Assembly (NCBI GenBank): GCA_964419255.1
Contig: CAYQOU010000012.1
Span: 8,447-72,446, forward strand
Origin: CAZPHU01 sp964419255
GTDB lineage: Bacteria > Fibrobacterota > Chitinivibrionia > Chitinivibrionales > CAYFVL01
Direction of reading: 5' to 3'
Length of the DNA stretch: 64,000 bases
Each line of letters begins with the position of its first letter. Position 1 is the stretch's first letter. Made by a program: the position numbers and the translations under genes. The notes below the pieces were generated by a model. The model had not been told where the DNA came from. It saw only the letters and a program-made list of their open reading frames with translations, and searched no databases. Shown one piece after another: positions 60,800 to 64,000 of the stretch.

Positions 60800-63169
60800 A
60801 TGCCGATAAAGAAAACCGTGGCTTTAAGCCTCGGAACCATTTTGTTTTTTACGGTATTGTTCGTTTTCCATTTCTTCTTTCCGGTTATCGAGCATGTGTT
60901 CTACGATTTCAACATTTCTTTTGCCGCCAAGGAAATACCGGATTCTGTGGTGATTGTGGGGATCGACGACGAAAGTATTTCCAGTATCGGCGGGTTTCCC
61001 TGGCCTCGGAGCACCATGGCCAGTCTGGTCGAAAAGATCCAGCAGGCCCGCCCGGGGGCTATTGCTTTGGATTTCTTTTTTCCCTACCGAGATGAGCCGG
61101 ATCATAACGATAGTCTGGAGGCTGTTTTCTCCCGCATTCCGAAGCTGGTGCTTCCTTTCAGGGCGGGAGAGATAGGCGCTGACCAGCCAAAACGGACTGC
61201 TGCAGTTCCTCCGCAGGCGCTCAAACATCGGTTCATGATGATTACCAGGCAGGAGAAACTGGGGATGCATACCCTCTATTCCACAAACCGGATTAATGTC
61301 GCCGATCCGCGTTTTTCCAAGCATGCCCATCGCAGTGGATTCGTGAATGTCTCAACAAATCGTACCAGCCAGAAGCTCAGAGAGGTTATACATGTGATAA
61401 AGGCCGGCAAAGAGTATTACCCGTCATTTGCCCTTGCCTCGGTAGCCTCTTATCTGGATGTTAAGCCGCAGGAGTTTGTACTCGATGGTCGTCCTGCAGT
61501 GCAGGTCGGAAAACATAAACTGCCTCTAACAAGCTACGCCGCATCGGCTCTGGTGAATTTTAGGGGGCGTCCGGGGACAATCGAGACAGTTTCGGCATCC
61601 GATGTGATGTCGGGAAAGATCCCGTTCAGCAAATTGCGTGGGAAACTGGTGTTTGTAGGAATCACCGATTTAGCTGCGGCTCCGGATCTTTTCATAACCC
61701 CGGTGGGCGGGAAATTCCCGGGAGTTGAAATCTGGGCTACCGCGGCTGCGGATGTAATGCAAAATGCCTGGATCAAACCACTCGGGAAATCGCTGTCATT
61801 CATACAGTGGTTGCTCGTGCTAGCAGTTTTCCCAGGGTTGGCTATCTTTATTCCAAACCGAAAAAAACATCTGGCTCTTATTATAGGCTGTGGTGTGATG
61901 ATTGGTGCAGGTGTGCTGAGTTTTGTTTTGTTTCGTAGTGCGCATACTTTCTGGAATCCGGGTTTTCATGTATATGCGTGGTTTTTTTCGCTTCTCTGGC
62001 TTGCCGCTCAGAAAGCAGATCCATCCCTGGCAGAATCCGGTGGTATCGATCTGGAGCCGATACAGAATGGAAATGATAGCTTACCACCGCCGAATGAATC
62101 TGATTTCATAAAGGCAATTCCCGATACGGCAACTGCCCAGCACGTGATGAAGAATATTGAAGTAAGTATACCGATGCCGGCGATGGAAGTGCCCACGGGC
62201 ACGATGGTTGAAGATGATTTTATGGAAGGGTATACCGCAGAGGGACTTTCCGAGCAGGCCAATGAAGTGATCGCCCAATTCCAGAATCTGGCAGGGGGGC
62301 GGATAATAAAACTGCTTGGTGGTGGAGGGATGGCGGATGTTTACCTTGTTTGGAATGCCCGCATGGATGTATATAGGGCGATCAAAGTGATAAAGCCGGG
62401 CCAGTCTTCACAACTTCTTGAGCGGTTCGAGACCGAAATCCGCATATTTGCCAATCTCAATCATCCAAATATCGTGCAGTGTTATAATGCCGGTGAATGG
62501 TTTGGGCTGCCCTATCTTGAGATGGAGTTTATTCCCGGAGCCGCAATGGATCAGGTGCTTGGTAAATGCAGGTGTCTTTCTCCGGAACAGACTCTTTCGA
62601 TAGGGATCCTTGTCTGCCGGGCTTTGCATTACGCCCATCAGCGTACGGTGTCCGTGTATGGCCAGACATACAAAGGTGTTATACACCGCGATCTCAAACC
62701 GGCCAATATTATGCTTAGTCGCTCGGGCGCAATAAAACTGACCGATTTTGGCATCGCCCGCCCACAGGCTGTAAGTTTGCATACAATGGATTCAGGGAAG
62801 GTCGTTGGAACACTACCTTACCTTGCTCCTGAGCAGCTTGATGGCAAAGAGCTTGGTCCCTACACCGATATTTACGCATTGGGAGCGACGCTGTTCGAAC
62901 TGGTTACCGGAGAGCGGGCTTTTCCTCAAAATGATATCACCACACTGGTGAATGCCAAGACACGGGGCGAGATACGGCGACCACCGGCTTTATCGAATAT
63001 TCCCGTTTCGCTGGTGAATGTGATCGATAAAGCGATGGCAAAGCGCCCGCAGGATCGCTTCGAGTCGGCTCTGGCTATGGGACGGGAACTCGAACGCGTA
63101 CTCAAGGCGCAAAACAGGATAGCAGATACCCGTTTTCTCACCAGCCTTGTCAAAAAGTTCTGGAGCTGA
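60800..63169 (+). CDS. CHASE2 domain membrane Ser/Thr protein kinase
   Basis: This 789-residue protein has an N-terminal membrane helix and a periplasmic CHASE2 sensor domain at about 35-320 (VVIVGIDDESISSIGGFPWPRS, ALDFFFPYR, LRGKLVFVGITDLA). Three membrane helices follow (about 333-405), then a linker and a Hanks-type kinase domain at about 497-775. Kinase motifs present are GGGGMADVY (P-loop), the ATP-anchoring lysine in RAIKVIKP, HRDLKPANI near 629, DFGIA and APEQ. It phosphorylates proteins in the cytoplasm in response to an envelope signal. An FHA-domain protein encoded downstream is a likely partner. Confidence 0.93.
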   Translation: MPIKKTVALSLGTILFFTVLFVFHFFFPVIEHVFYDFNISFAAKEIPDSVVIVGIDDESISSIGGFPWPRSTMASLVEKIQQARPGAIALDFFFPYRDEPDHNDSLEAVFSRIPKLVLPFRAGEIGADQPKRTAAVPPQALKHRFMMITRQEKLGMHTLYSTNRINVADPRFSKHAHRSGFVNVSTNRTSQKLREVIHVIKAGKEYYPSFALASVASYLDVKPQEFVLDGRPAVQVGKHKLPLTSYAASALVNFRGRPGTIETVSASDVMSGKIPFSKLRGKLVFVGITDLAAAPDLFITPVGGKFPGVEIWATAAADVMQNAWIKPLGKSLSFIQWLLVLAVFPGLAIFIPNRKKHLALIIGCGVMIGAGVLSFVLFRSAHTFWNPGFHVYAWFFSLLWLAAQKADPSLAESGGIDLEPIQNGNDSLPPPNESDFIKAIPDTATAQHVMKNIEVSIPMPAMEVPTGTMVEDDFMEGYTAEGLSEQANEVIAQFQNLAGGRIIKLLGGGGMADVYLVWNARMDVYRAIKVIKPGQSSQLLERFETEIRIFANLNHPNIVQCYNAGEWFGLPYLEMEFIPGAAMDQVLGKCRCLSPEQTLSIGILVCRALHYAHQRTVSVYGQTYKGVIHRDLKPANIMLSRSGAIKLTDFGIARPQAVSLHTMDSGKVVGTLPYLAPEQLDGKELGPYTDIYALGATLFELVTGERAFPQNDITTLVNAKTRGEIRRPPALSNIPVSLVNVIDKAMAKRPQDRFESALAMGRELERVLKAQNRIADTRFLTSLVKKFWS

Positions 63170-63193
63170 TAAAGACAGCCAGAATATACAAAG

Positions 63194-63219
63194 AATCCGT
63201 CCGCTCAAAAAGACGGATT
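63194..63219 (+). other. Hairpin between the kinase and FHA genes
   Basis: AATCCGTC and GACGGATT form a perfect eight-base stem over a ten-base loop. There is no T-tract after it, so it may be an attenuator or processing site rather than a full terminator. Confidence 0.4.
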
Positions 63220-63256
63220 ACATCCGTACATATGTAAAACATACAGGGCTACATAT

Positions 63257-64000
63257 ATGCCGCACGTTTATCTTGAGATAGTTAAAGGACAAGACCAGGG
63301 GCGATTATTTAAAATTACTGAAGGTGCGAACAGCATCGGGCGAGATAAAAATAACGCTATTGCGTTTCCACTGGAGAGAAGCGTTTCCGGGCATCACGCC
63401 ATTTTGTATCTGTCCGGTGAGAATATCAGGATACAGGACCTGCAGAGTACAAACGGATTGTATCTTGATGAGAAAAGAATTGCCGAATCGGACTTGCATG
63501 AAGGGGCAGTTGTCGGGTTTGGCAAGAAAGGACCACGCCTATCGGTGATCATTTCAGATCACGAAATGAATACCGGAGTTCAGTCGCTGTCTGGTGAGTT
63601 TGCTGGAAGGCGCAATCATGCATCACCTTATGCAGATGGGGATCAGTTTGCTCAGAAAGATCATCAGGTATCTTCAGCCGCTTCTTTTTCGCCAGATGAC
63701 AATGTTTCCTTTAAAGATGATATTCCGCTGAGTAATGCCTCCTTTCAAAACAATTCGGGCTGTGGGAACGATTCGCCTCTGAATGAGGGGCAATTTACCG
63801 GAGGCTCTTCTCTTGTTGATGATGCTCCTCTAAGTAACGCATCTTTTCAGGATCCGCATCCGGGGGGAAGCGATACTCCTCTGAGCAATTCCTCCATTCA
63901 GAGTGATTCGTCCTTTGAAGGAGAACCGTTAAGTAACGCTTCTTTTCAGAACAAATCTTCTTCCGACTATGATACTCCTCTGAGTAACGCATCTTTTCAG
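63257..64000 (+). CDS. FHA domain protein with 17-residue PLSNASFQ repeats (3'-truncated by window)
   Basis: 248 codons are visible and the frame runs off the window edge. An FHA domain fills about residues 5-95, with the phosphothreonine-binding signature NSIGRDKNNAIAFP, then SVSGHHAIL and LQSTNGLYL. After a polar Ser/Asp/Gln-rich linker, a tandem repeat begins: PLSNASFQ at 157, 191, 224 and 241, with degenerate copies PLNEGQF at 174 and PLSNSSIQ at 208. The period is 17 residues (16 once), mostly preceded by acidic (D-D or S-D) residues. The repeats may be phosphorylation sites for the upstream kinase. AGGG lies before the ATG. Function unknown. Confidence 0.85.
   Translation, partial: MPHVYLEIVKGQDQGRLFKITEGANSIGRDKNNAIAFPLERSVSGHHAILYLSGENIRIQDLQSTNGLYLDEKRIAESDLHEGAVVGFGKKGPRLSVIISDHEMNTGVQSLSGEFAGRRNHASPYADGDQFAQKDHQVSSAASFSPDDNVSFKDDIPLSNASFQNNSGCGNDSPLNEGQFTGGSSLVDDAPLSNASFQDPHPGGSDTPLSNSSIQSDSSFEGEPLSNASFQNKSSSDYDTPLSNASFQ

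Noticed and set aside
1..64000. CRISPR arrays, tRNA or rRNA genes, prophage or transposase genes
   Set aside because: I looked for regular short repeats, cloverleaf-like segments and recombinase motifs and found none I could support. The palindromic repeat copies are too unevenly spaced for CRISPR.

Overview
The window reads as a chromosomal stretch of a free-living Gram-negative bacterium of moderate GC. The Gram-negative signs are a lipid A-type acyltransferase, an outer-membrane barrel-like protein, lipoproteins and LPP20-type proteins. Several features suit the FCB/Fibrobacterota neighbourhood: a diadenylate cyclase fused to YbbR-like repeats, abundant sigma-54-type promoters, and paired kinase, FHA and FecR envelope signalling genes. 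That placement is an inference from gene style, not a measurement. No tRNA, rRNA, CRISPR array, transposase or prophage gene was recognised.

Layout. 1-7 kb: an SDR oxidoreductase, a two-gene NHEJ repair set (Ku and a three-domain LigD), a DUF1328 membrane peptide and the c-di-AMP synthase fusion. 8-17 kb: an eight-gene glycan operon made of two nucleotide-sugar epimerases, two further sugar dehydrogenases, a GT4 glycosyltransferase and three tandem CgeB-like glycosyltransferases. 17-23 kb: a minus-strand operon of exported proteins (MltC-like lytic transglycosylase, LPP20 lipoprotein, WD40-like/caspase-like protease, LPP20-DUF4384 protein). 23-32 kb: an S41 protease, an M23 endopeptidase, a rhodanese/DUF2892/DUF892/Rho-N stress operon, FtsH and small membrane proteins. 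32-39 kb: an NfeD-NfeD-FloA membrane-microdomain operon, GlgC and a primary-type sigma factor. 39-49 kb: a lipoprotein, a sulfotransferase, DinB with YhbY, an acyltransferase, an aromatic amino acid ammonia-lyase, and a DUF362/LplA-like/RecQ-HTH trio. 49-64 kb: a hybrid histidine kinase, a formylglycine-generating-enzyme-like protein, Adk, a GpmI-NadE-GT2 operon, a cysteine-rich lipoprotein, and a LysM-FecR / CHASE2-Ser/Thr kinase / FHA signalling set that runs off the end.

Two patterns run across the window. First, about ten sigma-54-type promoter sites (GG-N10-GC) lie just upstream of ku, the SDR gene, both envelope proteases, the caspase operon, the rhodanese operon, ftsH and small membrane proteins, including two divergent pairs. 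This suggests one RpoN-dependent stress or envelope regulon. Second, eight intergenic copies of a dispersed palindromic repeat share ends like CCTGAATTGAGCG and vary in their middle, like a MITE or REP-type element. Two decayed genes were found: a DUF401 fragment with a one-base frameshift, and a 5'-truncated YkgJ-like gene.
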